Origin: a virus
Direction: 5' to 3' (one strand)
DNA length: 30,768 nt
IMG/VR virus record: IMGVR_UViG_3300021087_000054
Coordinates: 1-30,768 of that record
The notes beneath the pieces are model-generated. The model did not search any database. It was given only the letters and a program-made list of their open reading frames with translations, and had not been told where the DNA came from. Shown here piece after piece: positions 6,845-14,744 of this stretch (its first letter is position 1; every line of letters starts with the position of its first letter). A program made the translations under genes and the position numbers.

Positions 6845-7018
6845 TTAATATATCGTCTTATTTTTGTATTCTTGTCCTATTCCAGACAGTATTAGTATAA
6901 CATATAATACAATCCAATACCAACCAGTAATTGTGCCAGTTAAATGGAGTACCATTAATGCTATTCCTGTTAAACCTGTTGTGTTAATTCCGGAATTTTT
7001 TGGATCTGGTAATTTCAT
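6845..7018 (-). CDS. 57-aa membrane protein, first gene of the gp44-purF-thyX unit
   Basis: The frame starts at ATG 7018 and ends at a TAA directly against the clamp-loader ATG. After a polar N-terminus (KLPDPKNSG) there are two hydrophobic stretches, about residues 14-30 (TGLTGIALMVLHLTG) and 32-48 (GWYWIVLYVILILSG), with a short basic C-tail (YKNKTIY). That is compatible with two short spans. No Shine-Dalgarno is visible, and the -10 of a strong promoter lies just upstream, so the transcript may start at or near the ATG. Function is unknown. Its size and topology would fit a holin, but its place in an apparently early unit argues against that. Confidence 0.65.
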   Translation of the reverse strand: MKLPDPKNSGINTTGLTGIALMVLHLTGTITGWYWIVLYVILILSGIGQEYKNKTIY

Positions 7019-7032
7019 ATACGTAGTATATG
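7016..7032. promoter_or_regulatory. Palindrome over the -10 box and start codon, possible operator
   Basis: CATATAC-GTA-GTATATG is a perfect 7-bp inverted repeat with a 3-nt centre. It covers the -10 hexamer of the sigma70-like promoter and the ATG of the 57-aa protein. A dyad at this place is where a repressor or activator could act, or it could form a small hairpin at the mRNA 5' end. The AT-rich background lowers its significance. Confidence 0.4.
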
Positions 7033-7053
7033 ATAAAGGATGTTGATAGTCAA
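7025..7053 (-). promoter_or_regulatory. Sigma70-like promoter for the replication/nucleotide unit
   Basis: On the minus strand, TTGACT (7048-7053) and TATACT (7025-7030) are separated by exactly 17 nt (7031-7047). Each differs from consensus by one base. It is the best host-type promoter seen in the window. The expected start is at about 7018-7019, at or next to the ATG of the 57-aa gene. It would drive the 57-aa gene, gp44, purF, thyX and the 27-aa gene, and perhaps the SET and parvulin genes. Confidence 0.65.
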
Positions 7054-7061
7054 GTGAATTG

Positions 7062-7457
7062 TTATTCTAATAGGTCACCACCAGCACTATATTTTAATCT
7101 GGCTTGATACCAATCTTTTGGTTTGTAATTTCCGGTCATCATGACTGCTTTGGCTTCAACAATTCGAAGAACTGTTTCTTTTCCGTTTTCATCTGTAAAA
7201 CTAAAACCTCTTGACCATCGTCCGTGTTCGACTAAGATCCAGTCCCCTTTTTTGTATGTGTCTTTATTTTTGTGACCTTTAGAAACTACTTTACACCATC
7301 TAGGTTTAATACCTCTAGTGTGTCCATCGTCACTTCCGATAATAAGGCCACCTTTGGTTCTTGATTCTCCAAATTCCATGTCAGAGACTAAAACTCTGTC
7401 ATGAATAGGTGTTATGTTTCCTTTAATGAAATATTTTAATTTTGGAGGTTCGAACAT
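7062..7457 (-). CDS. GroES-like co-chaperonin (T4 gp31 analogue)
   Basis: The 131-aa protein has the GroES fold signature: ITPIHDRVLVSDMEF (about 15-29) opening the barrel, a mobile-loop-like segment ESRTKGGLIIGSDDG (about 31-45) with the hydrophobic GGLII tripeptide that docks on GroEL, and VVSKGHKNKDTYKKGDWILVEHG (about 57-79). It has an extra C-terminal segment (MTGNYKPKDWYQARLKYSAGG), making it longer than GroES (about 97 aa), as phage gp31-type proteins are. In T4, gp31 replaces GroES to fold the major capsid protein. It lies in a late unit with the 118-aa protein. The ATG lies inside an inverted repeat (7453-7474). Confidence 0.8.
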   Translation of the reverse strand: MFEPPKLKYFIKGNITPIHDRVLVSDMEFGESRTKGGLIIGSDDGHTRGIKPRWCKVVSKGHKNKDTYKKGDWILVEHGRWSRGFSFTDENGKETVLRIVEAKAVMMTGNYKPKDWYQARLKYSAGGDLLE

Positions 7458-7474
7458 TAGTATTAGTTAATGTT
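7453..7474 (-). repeat. Inverted repeat over the co-chaperonin start codon
   Basis: AACATTA (7453-7459) and TAATGTT (7468-7474) are perfect 7-bp arms with an 8-nt loop. The arm includes the start codon at 7455-7457, and no clear Shine-Dalgarno is present. A hairpin could limit translation until disrupted, but the arms are AT-only apart from one pair, so the structure would be weak. Confidence 0.3.
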
Positions 7475-7829
7475 ATTTTTTTACAAAATTACCGTCTGCG
7501 TCTTCTACCCATCCGTCTTCTTTTTTAACTTCTGGTTTAGGCTCTTCTGCTTTTTTAACTTCTTTAACTTCTGGTTTTGGCTCTTCTGGTGCAGGTGCTT
7601 TTACTTTAACATCAGCAACCTTTTGAGGATGGTCTCTGTAGTAATCTTCTAATACTTCTTCTCTTTTACGAGCAATTTTTCCACCTGGGCCTAACTCATC
7701 ACCACGTGCATTTACACGAGCATTGCCTACCGCAGGAGTAAGTTCGTTTCTTTTTTTTAAAAGATCCATGTCAACCTGTTTACCTTGCATTGTTTTGTAA
7801 ACTTTTTGTCCTGTTTGTCTTATTGCCAT
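7473..7829 (-). CDS. Conserved T4-like protein with Lys/Pro/Glu-rich tail (118 aa)
   Basis: The N-terminal 70 residues (MAIRQTGQKVYKTMQG..., VNARGDELGPGGKIARKREEVLEDYY) are the conserved part; I recall closely similar N-termini in T4-like cyanophage proteins of unknown or presumed structural function. The C-terminal part has two near-identical Lys/Pro/Glu/Val-rich runs, EEPKPEVKEVKKA and EEPKPEVKK, then an acidic end DGWVEDADGNFVKK. The tail is surely disordered. A strong AGGAG ribosome site and a late-type box (7861-7866) precede it. It could be a virion or scaffold-associated protein; no activity is predictable. Confidence 0.65.
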   Translation of the reverse strand: MAIRQTGQKVYKTMQGKQVDMDLLKKRNELTPAVGNARVNARGDELGPGGKIARKREEVLEDYYRDHPQKVADVKVKAPAPEEPKPEVKEVKKAEEPKPEVKKEDGWVEDADGNFVKK

Positions 7830-7860
7830 TTTATTCTCCTAGTATATTATATTATATATG

Positions 7861-7866
7861 TATTTA
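7861..7866 (-). promoter_or_regulatory. T4-late-like box for the 118-aa/co-chaperonin unit
   Basis: Minus-strand CTAAATACATATATAAT lies 31 nt upstream of the ATG at 7829, which has its own AGGAG site. Confidence 0.4.
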
Positions 7867-8385
7867 GCGAAGGAACTCTCGCCAGTTTAGATTATACTGT
7901 AATGAGTCTATTTTATGGACACCTAGTAAGAATAATACGTAACTAGCAACCGAACTTCCTCGTCCTACACCCCATATAATATTGTTTTCTTTCATAAAAT
8001 TAACAAGATAATGTAAAAATCTTAATAAGTTTATAAAGCCCATTTCTTTAAATGCTTCTAATTCTTCATTTACTCTATTAATGCTATTTTGGTCACCTGG
8101 ACATATGCTACGAACATATGATTCTATATCAAAACTCTTATAACTGTTTGGCATAAACCATTCATTTTGTAAAAGTTTGTCAAAAGATTTTAAATCAATG
8201 TCTAATGATTTATAAAATTTAAGTTGTTGACCTGTACCAGTTAATTCAACGGATTTATTAAATTTTTTTGTTTCTTCATTGTCATCTGCTAGTACATTAA
8301 ACAATAAATCTTCCTTACCTTTATAGATAAGGTCCATTAAGTCATCCGTACCATATTTCGGTAACCCTAAAGTATCTATTTGCAT
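7864..8385 (-). CDS. Stand-alone DNA polymerase III alpha-like fragment protein
   Basis: The last 45 residues of this 173-aa protein (ENNIIWGVGRGSSVASYVLFLLGVHKIDS and YNLNWREFLR) match the segment of bacterial PolC/DnaE that reads [34 protein letters not shown]. The protein stops exactly where the polymerase would continue into the catalytic PDxDxDF motif, so no catalytic aspartates are present and it cannot be a polymerase by itself. The upstream 120 residues show no clear PHP signature. No remaining polymerase sequence is visible in the next gene. From memory, T4-like cyanophages carry a similar ~170-aa protein, so this seems a conserved, repurposed domain and not decay. It overlaps no neighbour and is followed by a late box. 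Confidence 0.75.
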   Translation of the reverse strand: MQIDTLGLPKYGTDDLMDLIYKGKEDLLFNVLADDNEETKKFNKSVELTGTGQQLKFYKSLDIDLKSFDKLLQNEWFMPNSYKSFDIESYVRSICPGDQNSINRVNEELEAFKEMGFINLLRFLHYLVNFMKENNIIWGVGRGSSVASYVLFLLGVHKIDSLQYNLNWREFLR

Positions 8386-8395
8386 TTATTATATT

Positions 8396-8644
8396 TTAAT
8401 CTACATTGATGAGATTGTCAAGATCTTTTCCAGTGTCTTTAGCCAATTTAATAGCTTCTTTGGCTAATCTAGCTCTTAATTCTTCTTGATAATCCGTAAT
8501 AAAGAAATTAAGTTGACTTCTTAATTGAGGATTTCTTGCTTTGAAATATTTGCTTCTAAGTTCGTTTAATTTTGTTTCTAACTGTGCTGTGGATAAGTTT
8601 GAGAGGTCGTTATTTAATGGATGTATATTGTTTATTTGTGGCAT
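8396..8644 (-). CDS. Small conserved helical protein (82 aa)
   Basis: The product is highly charged and predicted to be helical: NLSTAQLETKLNELRSKYF and QLNFFITDYQEELRARLAKEAIKLAK, ending GKDLDNLINVD. The start overlaps the stop of the fibre-like gene by one base, and it sits 10 nt before the PolIII-like gene, so all three form one unit under the late box at 9219-9225. I recall similar proteins ending in DLDNLINV next to the PolIII-like gene in T4-like cyanophages; the conserved pairing suggests a shared role. No domain is recognised. Confidence 0.65.
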   Translation of the reverse strand: MPQINNIHPLNNDLSNLSTAQLETKLNELRSKYFKARNPQLRSQLNFFITDYQEELRARLAKEAIKLAKDTGKDLDNLINVD

Positions 8645-9201
8645 TATGCATATGTTCCAAGATATCTAGCAAATACTGTGACACCTTGATCATACGTCCA
8701 TAATTCTATTATCATTGAATTATTATTACTTGTTACGTTAAAAGGTGCAGGAAAATTATCATCCTTTTTAATAGTTCCACCACTTGCCGCTAAAGTTAGT
8801 TCACGAGATGAACCATCACTTACTAATGATATTACCATACTTTGTAAAACATTTGCTTCAGTGGCCCAGTCTGCTAAAGTTAATGTAAGATCAGCACCTA
8901 TATTAAATGTTTGAAAATTACCGTTAGTTAAACTAACATTTTGTCCGCTTGTTACTGCTCCACCGTCAAAATGTTTTGTATAATTACCTTTAAATGTTGC
9001 ACCAGTAATTACGTTACCTGAAAAGTTATTTTCTGCATTTAATTTTGCAGTATTAGTTTGCAAAGTTTCAATTTCTGATTTAGCCGCAGTAAAATTATTC
9101 TTACTTACATTGAAATTGTCTCTAAATCCTTGGCTGTTGTTATCTTGTCCAGCTACTGGAAATGTTGCATCTATACTAGTTGTGTCTATATTGCTTGCCA
9201 T
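8644..9201 (-). CDS. Short tail-fibre/structural protein with shared N-terminal module
   Basis: This 185-aa protein starts MASNIDTTSIDATFPVAGQD followed by NNSQGFRDNFNVSKNNFTAAKSEIETLQ. The pattern (xxG)xRDxFxxxxxNFxxAxxEIxxL is a variant of the module found at the N-terminus of three other proteins in this cluster. The rest is beta-rich, with Gly, Thr, Asn and Ser runs, typical of phage fibres. A late box (9219-9225) and an AGGA site precede it. It is the last structural gene before the non-structural genes on the left. It could be a minor fibre or whisker-like protein attached through its N-terminus. Confidence 0.75.
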   Translation of the reverse strand: MASNIDTTSIDATFPVAGQDNNSQGFRDNFNVSKNNFTAAKSEIETLQTNTAKLNAENNFSGNVITGATFKGNYTKHFDGGAVTSGQNVSLTNGNFQTFNIGADLTLTLADWATEANVLQSMVISLVSDGSSRELTLAASGGTIKKDDNFPAPFNVTSNNNSMIIELWTYDQGVTVFARYLGTYA

Positions 9202-9218
9202 ATCTTATATCCTACAAT

Positions 9219-9225
9219 TATTTAT
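9219..9225 (-). promoter_or_regulatory. T4-late-like box for the 185-aa fibre unit
   Basis: Minus-strand GATAAATAATTGTAGGATATAAG lies 17 nt before the ATG at 9201 and includes an AGGA ribosome site. Confidence 0.5.
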
Positions 9226-9226
9226 C

Positions 9227-12200
9227 TTATATGTTATACTGATAATCAGGAAAGAGTATATATTGTTCCTCTGCTACTCCTGTTGTACTATCTATTATAT
9301 ACCTATCTATCTCAAAGTCAAGAGTTTTGAAATCAAAACCACTATTTTTAATAGCTAAAGCTATTGTGGCACTAGATCCGGGTGTACAATAACATAATGG
9401 TATAGCAGTTACAAAGCCTAATTGCTGAACTGTGCCTGCTTGAGCAGTTCTCATCCAAAGAGGTAAAAATCCAGGTGCTGATGTTCCAATTGCTTCGATA
9501 TTATCTCGCATATTTGTTGTATTAGCAATATACCTAGTATCATCTTCAGAATCTATATTTAAAATACTAGAATCTACTTTTATAACACCACCTTTAGGTC
9601 TAAATCTAAATGGATCTGCTTGATTATAAACTACTGATCCTACATTTGCTACAGTACTACCATCTACTAACGTAACTGTAAGTGTACCTGCAATTAAATC
9701 TAAGAAAAGACGTCCTTCTCTTGCATAAATTTGTAAATCTTCTCCTATAGCTTGAGTAGATAATGCTGTATTATTTTGTAGGTATATCGTATATGTAGAA
9801 CCTCCTACATTTAATTTTGTAGTATCATCAGTAACTTCAATTTGTGTATGATTTATGTTAAATTTTTGACCACCTGCGTGTTTAAAACTTTTTGCTACTT
9901 TAGTTCCTTTATTATCTTGAGGATCTATAACATCTACATATACAATTTCATATGCTATGGTATTTGTTCCTTCATATTTTGCGACAGCAGTTTTTACATC
10001 ACCTAATTTATATTTTTTTCTTTTATGATTAGATGCAGTTGCAGAAACATAGTGATTAATTGTTTTTTGTTCTATTCCTGCGTACATTAACATTTTTAAT
10101 TTCTTTTGTACACCAAATGTAGGATCAGTTTCTCTATAGATATGTTGAGGAGCAAATACATTGGGGTTAGATATAAATGTTTTAAATGAATCTCTTGCAG
10201 TTAAATTAAGTAAAGGTTGAACATATAAATTGCTGTATAATGTAGTTCCTTCAACGTTAACTGTTATTGAAAATGTTTCAGGTACTGCACTAAATCCATA
10301 TCTATCTCTAGCAGTTACCGTAAATATAAATTTTCTATCTATTGACGTTAGATCACCATCAAAAGTTAAACCAGATTCAAAGAAAGTTAGACCAGCAGTA
10401 GTACCAACTGCATATTGATTAACTTTACCTATAATTTCACCATTAATTGTTAATGTAAGTCCTGGTGGTAATGAACCAGATGTTAAAAAATATTTCATTT
10501 TAGCATCAGGGACAGTACTTGTAGCTTCTATTTTAAATGTACTAGTGTAACTTGCATTAATAGTTCCTAAATCAGTAGTAGTTGTCCAAGATATTGAACT
10601 ATCAACTTCTCCTAAAATTTTAACTGTAAATGTTTTAGTTGCTTTAGGTAATGTAACAGCACTTTGAGAAGGAGTTACAATAAATTGTTTAAATGTAGTA
10701 GTTCCTTTAAATGCACCAACACTAATATTTTCACTATCTACAAAACTTCTAGTAAGATTTACATTAAGAACTAATTTATCTATTGCAGTAGCATTTGTAA
10801 TTCCTTGATCTGCTGGTTCTCCTTCATTTAATACTGTTTGAACATTTTCAATTGTATATTCTTCAGTTGCACTAAATTTTAAAATTTTTCCAATGTATCT
10901 ATTTTTATCTGCTCTATTATAAATGAAAATTTCATTAGCCGCTCTATTAATTAATGTAGGATTTGTTTTAAATGTTGATGCTTGATAAACTGAACCTGTA
11001 AAAACTTTTAAATCCGTTCCAATTAAACTTTTATCAAGTTGTAATACATCATATTTGTCATTATCATCATTAGATCCTAATATTTTATAATTATTATCAT
11101 TAACAACTATTTCTTGATTTTTTAATTCTTCTAAATCTGATATACCATCTGCTGTTCCTAATGGTAATTTTGCTACTTTTAAATTTGCAGTTCCTTGCAT
11201 TTGGTCTTCATAAGGATTTATTGAAACTGCTACTAATGAAGATTGTAAATCATATCTAGTTGCTGATACTGTAAATTTATATTCTTTAGTAACTGCAGGT
11301 TGATAAGGTACTCGACCAGTTATTTCTCCTGTTAAAGCATCAATAGACATTCCTGTAGGTAATTTACTAAAACTATCATCATCATTTTTAGCTTCTAATA
11401 TATAAGATACTGTACCTGGTACTGTATTAGGGTCATATAGTTCTAAAAAAATAGTTACATAATTATTTGCTCTTTTGTAACCTAGATCTGCTGGTGTTAA
11501 CCATTGTGGTTCTCTTAAATATGTTCCATCTGAAGTAAAAACTCCGGAGCCAACTTGCATAATGGTGTTATCTGCTCTAAGGAAATCATCACCTACAACA
11601 AAAATTTCAAATGTTCTACTTTGAACAGTATCGCCATCAGTTGCATTTACTTTAAATTCATAATATCTATTAAGTTTTCTTGGTGATCTTATTTTATTAT
11701 TTTCATTAAAGTATGCGTAGTTTTGTTGAATATCAAAATAATAACTACTTGACGGGTATGCTCCTACACTACCAAAGTCAAATGGGTAAGATGCATAATT
11801 GTTTGAGTCATAAAAACCTGTTCCTGACTGAATATCTAAAGCTAAAATAGGATCAATTACACCAGTTAATTTTCCACTATCGCTTAATGTAATTCCTGGA
11901 GGTAATTCTCCTCCTTCACTAGGAATATAATATTTTAACGTATCACCAGCACTTAAATCAGAGTCAGTTACTGACAATTGATAACTTAGATAAGAACTAT
12001 CTAATATAAAAAGTTGATTATTTGCTCCAATTTTTAATGTACCTTCAGGTGTAATCCAAACTGGTGCATCTGGACCTTGTACGGTAGCTGTAAAAGTTCT
12101 ATCTTCTATAGTTGGATTTTCACCGGCTGTTTGAGCTCTTAAAACAAATTTATATTCTGTGTTTCTTGCTACTTCGAAAAAAGTACCTGTAAGTGTATTG

Positions 12201-12343
12201 TTAGTTAATCTTGTTCCTGCTGGTAAAGTTCCTGCAATTAGCGTAGTGAGAGGAGAACCTACTACTGGTAGGTTTATAGTTGTTGGAACCTTTTCTTGAT
12301 AGGTTCCTAAATTATGACCGGTTGTGACGCTCCATAATGACAT
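9227..12343 (-). CDS. Giant Ig/cadherin-like virion protein (1038 aa)
   Basis: The protein contains repeated Ig/cadherin-like domains of the He_PIG type. Each is marked by LPxGxxLxxxGxLxG followed by a YxFxVxAxD strand: about residues 39-70 (TLPAGTRL), 146-165 (ELPPGITL), a third with KLPTGMSID and a fourth with SLPPGLTL, interspersed with VTARDRYG- and VNATDGD-like strands. Such arrays are common in phage tail and adhesion proteins and bind carbohydrate or protein surfaces. The last third lacks the repeat and looks like a separate, Thr- and Asn-rich region. A late box and AAGGA site precede the ATG. Length and position in the fibre cluster support a virion adhesin; the exact tail location is unknown. 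Confidence 0.8.
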   Translation of the reverse strand: MSLWSVTTGHNLGTYQEKVPTTINLPVVGSPLTTLIAGTLPAGTRLTNNTLTGTFFEVARNTEYKFVLRAQTAGENPTIEDRTFTATVQGPDAPVWITPEGTLKIGANNQLFILDSSYLSYQLSVTDSDLSAGDTLKYYIPSEGGELPPGITLSDSGKLTGVIDPILALDIQSGTGFYDSNNYASYPFDFGSVGAYPSSSYYFDIQQNYAYFNENNKIRSPRKLNRYYEFKVNATDGDTVQSRTFEIFVVGDDFLRADNTIMQVGSGVFTSDGTYLREPQWLTPADLGYKRANNYVTIFLELYDPNTVPGTVSYILEAKNDDDSFSKLPTGMSIDALTGEITGRVPYQPAVTKEYKFTVSATRYDLQSSLVAVSINPYEDQMQGTANLKVAKLPLGTADGISDLEELKNQEIVVNDNNYKILGSNDDNDKYDVLQLDKSLIGTDLKVFTGSVYQASTFKTNPTLINRAANEIFIYNRADKNRYIGKILKFSATEEYTIENVQTVLNEGEPADQGITNATAIDKLVLNVNLTRSFVDSENISVGAFKGTTTFKQFIVTPSQSAVTLPKATKTFTVKILGEVDSSISWTTTTDLGTINASYTSTFKIEATSTVPDAKMKYFLTSGSLPPGLTLTINGEIIGKVNQYAVGTTAGLTFFESGLTFDGDLTSIDRKFIFTVTARDRYGFSAVPETFSITVNVEGTTLYSNLYVQPLLNLTARDSFKTFISNPNVFAPQHIYRETDPTFGVQKKLKMLMYAGIEQKTINHYVSATASNHKRKKYKLGDVKTAVAKYEGTNTIAYEIVYVDVIDPQDNKGTKVAKSFKHAGGQKFNINHTQIEVTDDTTKLNVGGSTYTIYLQNNTALSTQAIGEDLQIYAREGRLFLDLIAGTLTVTLVDGSTVANVGSVVYNQADPFRFRPKGGVIKVDSSILNIDSEDDTRYIANTTNMRDNIEAIGTSAPGFLPLWMRTAQAGTVQQLGFVTAIPLCYCTPGSSATIALAIKNSGFDFKTLDFEIDRYIIDSTTGVAEEQYILFPDYQYNI

Positions 12344-12364
12344 ACGATTCTTATCCTTTTTTAA

Positions 12365-12371
12365 TATTTAT
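12365..12371 (-). promoter_or_regulatory. T4-late-like box for the 1038-aa protein
   Basis: Minus-strand GATAAATATTAAAAAAGGA lies 21 nt upstream of the ATG at 12343. Confidence 0.5.
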
Positions 12372-12382
12372 CGTAAGAACAA

Positions 12383-13066
12383 TTATGCTAAAGAACCTAA
12401 ATCTACGTTTGTTGCGTTTGGAGAGGCTGGAGTACCCATATCAAGTGGTTTTAAACTTTCAAACCATTGCATTAAGTTACTAACAGCAGTAGGAAGAATT
12501 CCACCTAGATCAAATCCTACGATAGAGTCAATATTACCAACATCTATACCTTTTACAAGTCCATCTACGTTTTGAACTGTTAAAGTACCTAGATTATTAA
12601 TATTATTTCCTGCCGCGTCTAAGTTTCCACCTAAGGATGGAGCTATTTCTCTAATTAATTTTGAATCTATTGTTACGTCAGTGCCAACACCTGATGTTTG
12701 TGTTGCTCCAGTACCTAAAAATCTTGCTAATCCAGTACTACCTATTGGAGTAAGGCTACCAGAGTCAGTTACAACTTGAATACTAACAATTCCTGATGAA
12801 GTTATAGTAATTTGATTGGCATCAGAACTAAAACTAACGTTTGGTCCTGCTTTAAGACTTTTAAATTTTAAATCAAAGTCTGTTACTGTAGAAAATAAAC
12901 CTTTAGTAGTGGCATCATCGGCTAATAAGTTAGATGCTGTAGTTTTTTCAGGATTTCTAGCATCTAAATCAGTAAAATTATTATTAACTTTAATAAATGC
13001 TTCTCGTAAGTCGTCACCTGTACCATCATTTGCTAAAGTACCGACGTTTATTGATGTAACTGCCAT
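12383..13066 (-). CDS. Fibre-like structural protein with shared N-terminal module (227 aa)
   Basis: Residues 1-35 (AVTSINVGTLANDGTGDDLREAFIKVNNNFTDLDA) contain the I-N-x-G-x(4)-NDGTGDxLRxAFxKxNxNFT module also found in the 75-aa and 2188-aa proteins here. The rest is beta-rich, ending in a Gly/Asn/Leu-rich stretch (SLGGNLDAAGNNINNLGTLTVQN) that resembles fibre shaft sequences. A strong AGGAG site and a late box (13083-13089) precede it. It is probably a fibre or fibre-adaptor component; the N-terminal module is likely the attachment or trimerisation part, which is inference from its recurrence. Confidence 0.75.
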   Translation of the reverse strand: MAVTSINVGTLANDGTGDDLREAFIKVNNNFTDLDARNPEKTTASNLLADDATTKGLFSTVTDFDLKFKSLKAGPNVSFSSDANQITITSSGIVSIQVVTDSGSLTPIGSTGLARFLGTGATQTSGVGTDVTIDSKLIREIAPSLGGNLDAAGNNINNLGTLTVQNVDGLVKGIDVGNIDSIVGFDLGGILPTAVSNLMQWFESLKPLDMGTPASPNATNVDLGSLA

Positions 13067-13082
13067 TTTTATCTCCTATTGA

Positions 13083-13089
13083 TATTTAT
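13083..13089 (-). promoter_or_regulatory. T4-late-like box for the 227-aa fibre protein
   Basis: Minus-strand GATAAATATCAATAGGAGA lies 16 nt before the ATG at 13066, with the AGGAG ribosome site between. Confidence 0.55.
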
Positions 13090-13094
13090 CAGGT

Positions 13095-14744
13095 TTAACC
13101 ATAACTGAAAGGTGTACGACCAGCCATTGGAAAATAAGCAACTTTTTGTGATGCACCTAAAATTGATTTAGCATTGGTCCAATCAGTACTACTACCTGAT
13201 GAATATATTGTTTCTGTAGCATTTTCTCTTATATAATTAAAAACTTGCTTTGGTGTCCAGTCTGGATGTGCTTGTAAGACACAAGCGGCAATGCCAGCCA
13301 TTTGAGGTGCCGCCATAGATGTTCCATTGAATCTTCTTTGTCTATAATTACCATTCTGATTATATGAATTGTTATAGCTACCAGAATTGGTGTTTGACAT
13401 AGCACTCATAATATTAGAACCTGCAGTCCATATATTAACTCCTGGACCTCTATCACTATAAGTTGATGTTTTGTCGTATGTTGAATTTTCTGATGAGGCA
13501 TCTAGAGCTCCTACAAAAAATACTGGAGCAGAATCATCATTACTAGTAATTGCTCCTCTATGAGCATATATTCCTGTAATAGAACCTGAACTTCCTGACA
13601 CATACCACCAAAGAATATTATCTTGGTCAGAATCACCAACGTCACAATTATAACTGCTAGAATTTCCTGCTGATTTAGTACAGACAATTCCAGCATCAGC
13701 CATTGCTTCTATTTCAGCTACAGTAGAAGACATAGAAGTGGTGATTTCTTTATAAATGCCACTTAACGTTTGAGATGGATTCATTCCATAATCTTGTAAT
13801 GCTAATATAGTTGACTGATAATGATCAGTTCCTCTATATGTTGCCGCTAATATATTACCTTCCCCTACTACATAATTAGGAGTAGAAGAAATATTGATCA
13901 ACACACTTACACCAAAACTCATATTAACAACAGTAGGTCTTCCTGTATATGAGCCATCATTAGGATCATTTTTTTTATTATGCCATAGTCTAACTAAATC
14001 GTATGCACTATCACCTTGTCCATTAGCATCACTTAAATCAACTCCGGCACCACCGCCAAGAGAAACTCTTAAAATATAGATATCTGCATTTTTGGCCCAT
14101 CCAAAATGTTTTCCTGCAACTGTACCTGTAACGTGAGTTCCATGTCCATTTGAGTCTTCATATTGAGTTCCTGGCCACGTACCACCTACTCCTGCGGCAG
14201 TAAACCAGTTAATTTCTTTTACACGAGAAACTCCATTTTCATCTTGAAATTCAGGGTGTGCTTTTTCTATTCCCGAATCCATAATAACTACATCAACGCC
14301 AGTACCATCTAAAACATAATCATAATCTCCACCTGGATCTGATTGACTTACTCCAAAATTATTAGTTTTAGAACAATGTCTTAATAATCCCCAATTTTGT
14401 TGATCACCAGTATTTGAATTATCTTTACTAAAATTTCCACCTCTATATTTGTCAAATTTATAAGGAATATCTATTTTTAGTTCAACGTCTTTTATTCTTG
14501 GATCTTTTGATAATTTTTCAGCTTCATCATCTGTTAAATTATAATGTGTAAGTCTAGGATTTTTATTTCTTACTTTAACTGTTGTTACAATTCTATCTGG
14601 AATTATATTTGAATCTATTGAATCGTCTGCAGAAGTATCTCTTGTAAGATCACTAAGAATATCTTGCCAATTGGTATCTCTTTTGTTTATAACAATATAT
14701 TCTTTTACGTTTGAATCTTTAACTGTATCTTTACGAATCTGCAT
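13095..14744 (-). CDS. Subtilisin-family (S8) serine protease in the tail-fibre cluster
   Basis: The 549-aa protein carries the full S8 triad in order: Asp156 in VVIMDSGIE, His201 in DSNGHGTHVTGTVAG, and Ser476 in NGTSMAAPQMAG; the oxyanion Asn361 is in SAGNS. The first 100 residues have no signal peptide and could be a propeptide-like or virion-attachment part. Between the motifs are insertions rich in Ser, Asn and Asp. It lies between fibre genes and overlaps the 861-aa gene's stop (TAATG), so it is probably made late and with the fibres. A subtilase here may ride on the virion to cut host surface proteins, or process fibres during assembly; the sequence cannot tell which. Confidence 0.93.
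   Translation of the reverse strand: MQIRKDTVKDSNVKEYIVINKRDTNWQDILSDLTRDTSADDSIDSNIIPDRIVTTVKVRNKNPRLTHYNLTDDEAEKLSKDPRIKDVELKIDIPYKFDKYRGGNFSKDNSNTGDQQNWGLLRHCSKTNNFGVSQSDPGGDYDYVLDGTGVDVVIMDSGIEKAHPEFQDENGVSRVKEINWFTAAGVGGTWPGTQYEDSNGHGTHVTGTVAGKHFGWAKNADIYILRVSLGGGAGVDLSDANGQGDSAYDLVRLWHNKKNDPNDGSYTGRPTVVNMSFGVSVLINISSTPNYVVGEGNILAATYRGTDHYQSTILALQDYGMNPSQTLSGIYKEITTSMSSTVAEIEAMADAGIVCTKSAGNSSSYNCDVGDSDQDNILWWYVSGSSGSITGIYAHRGAITSNDDSAPVFFVGALDASSENSTYDKTSTYSDRGPGVNIWTAGSNIMSAMSNTNSGSYNNSYNQNGNYRQRRFNGTSMAAPQMAGIAACVLQAHPDWTPKQVFNYIRENATETIYSSGSSTDWTNAKSILGASQKVAYFPMAGRTPFSYG

Noticed and set aside
7864-8385. PolIII-like gene considered as a frameshifted full polymerase
   Set aside because: No catalytic PDxDxDF or other DnaE motif is visible downstream; the next gene is unrelated, so a stand-alone protein is more likely.
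9110-9358. Plus-strand frames over the 185-aa/1038-aa gene junction
   Set aside because: They lack ribosome sites and are antisense to well-supported genes and a promoter box.
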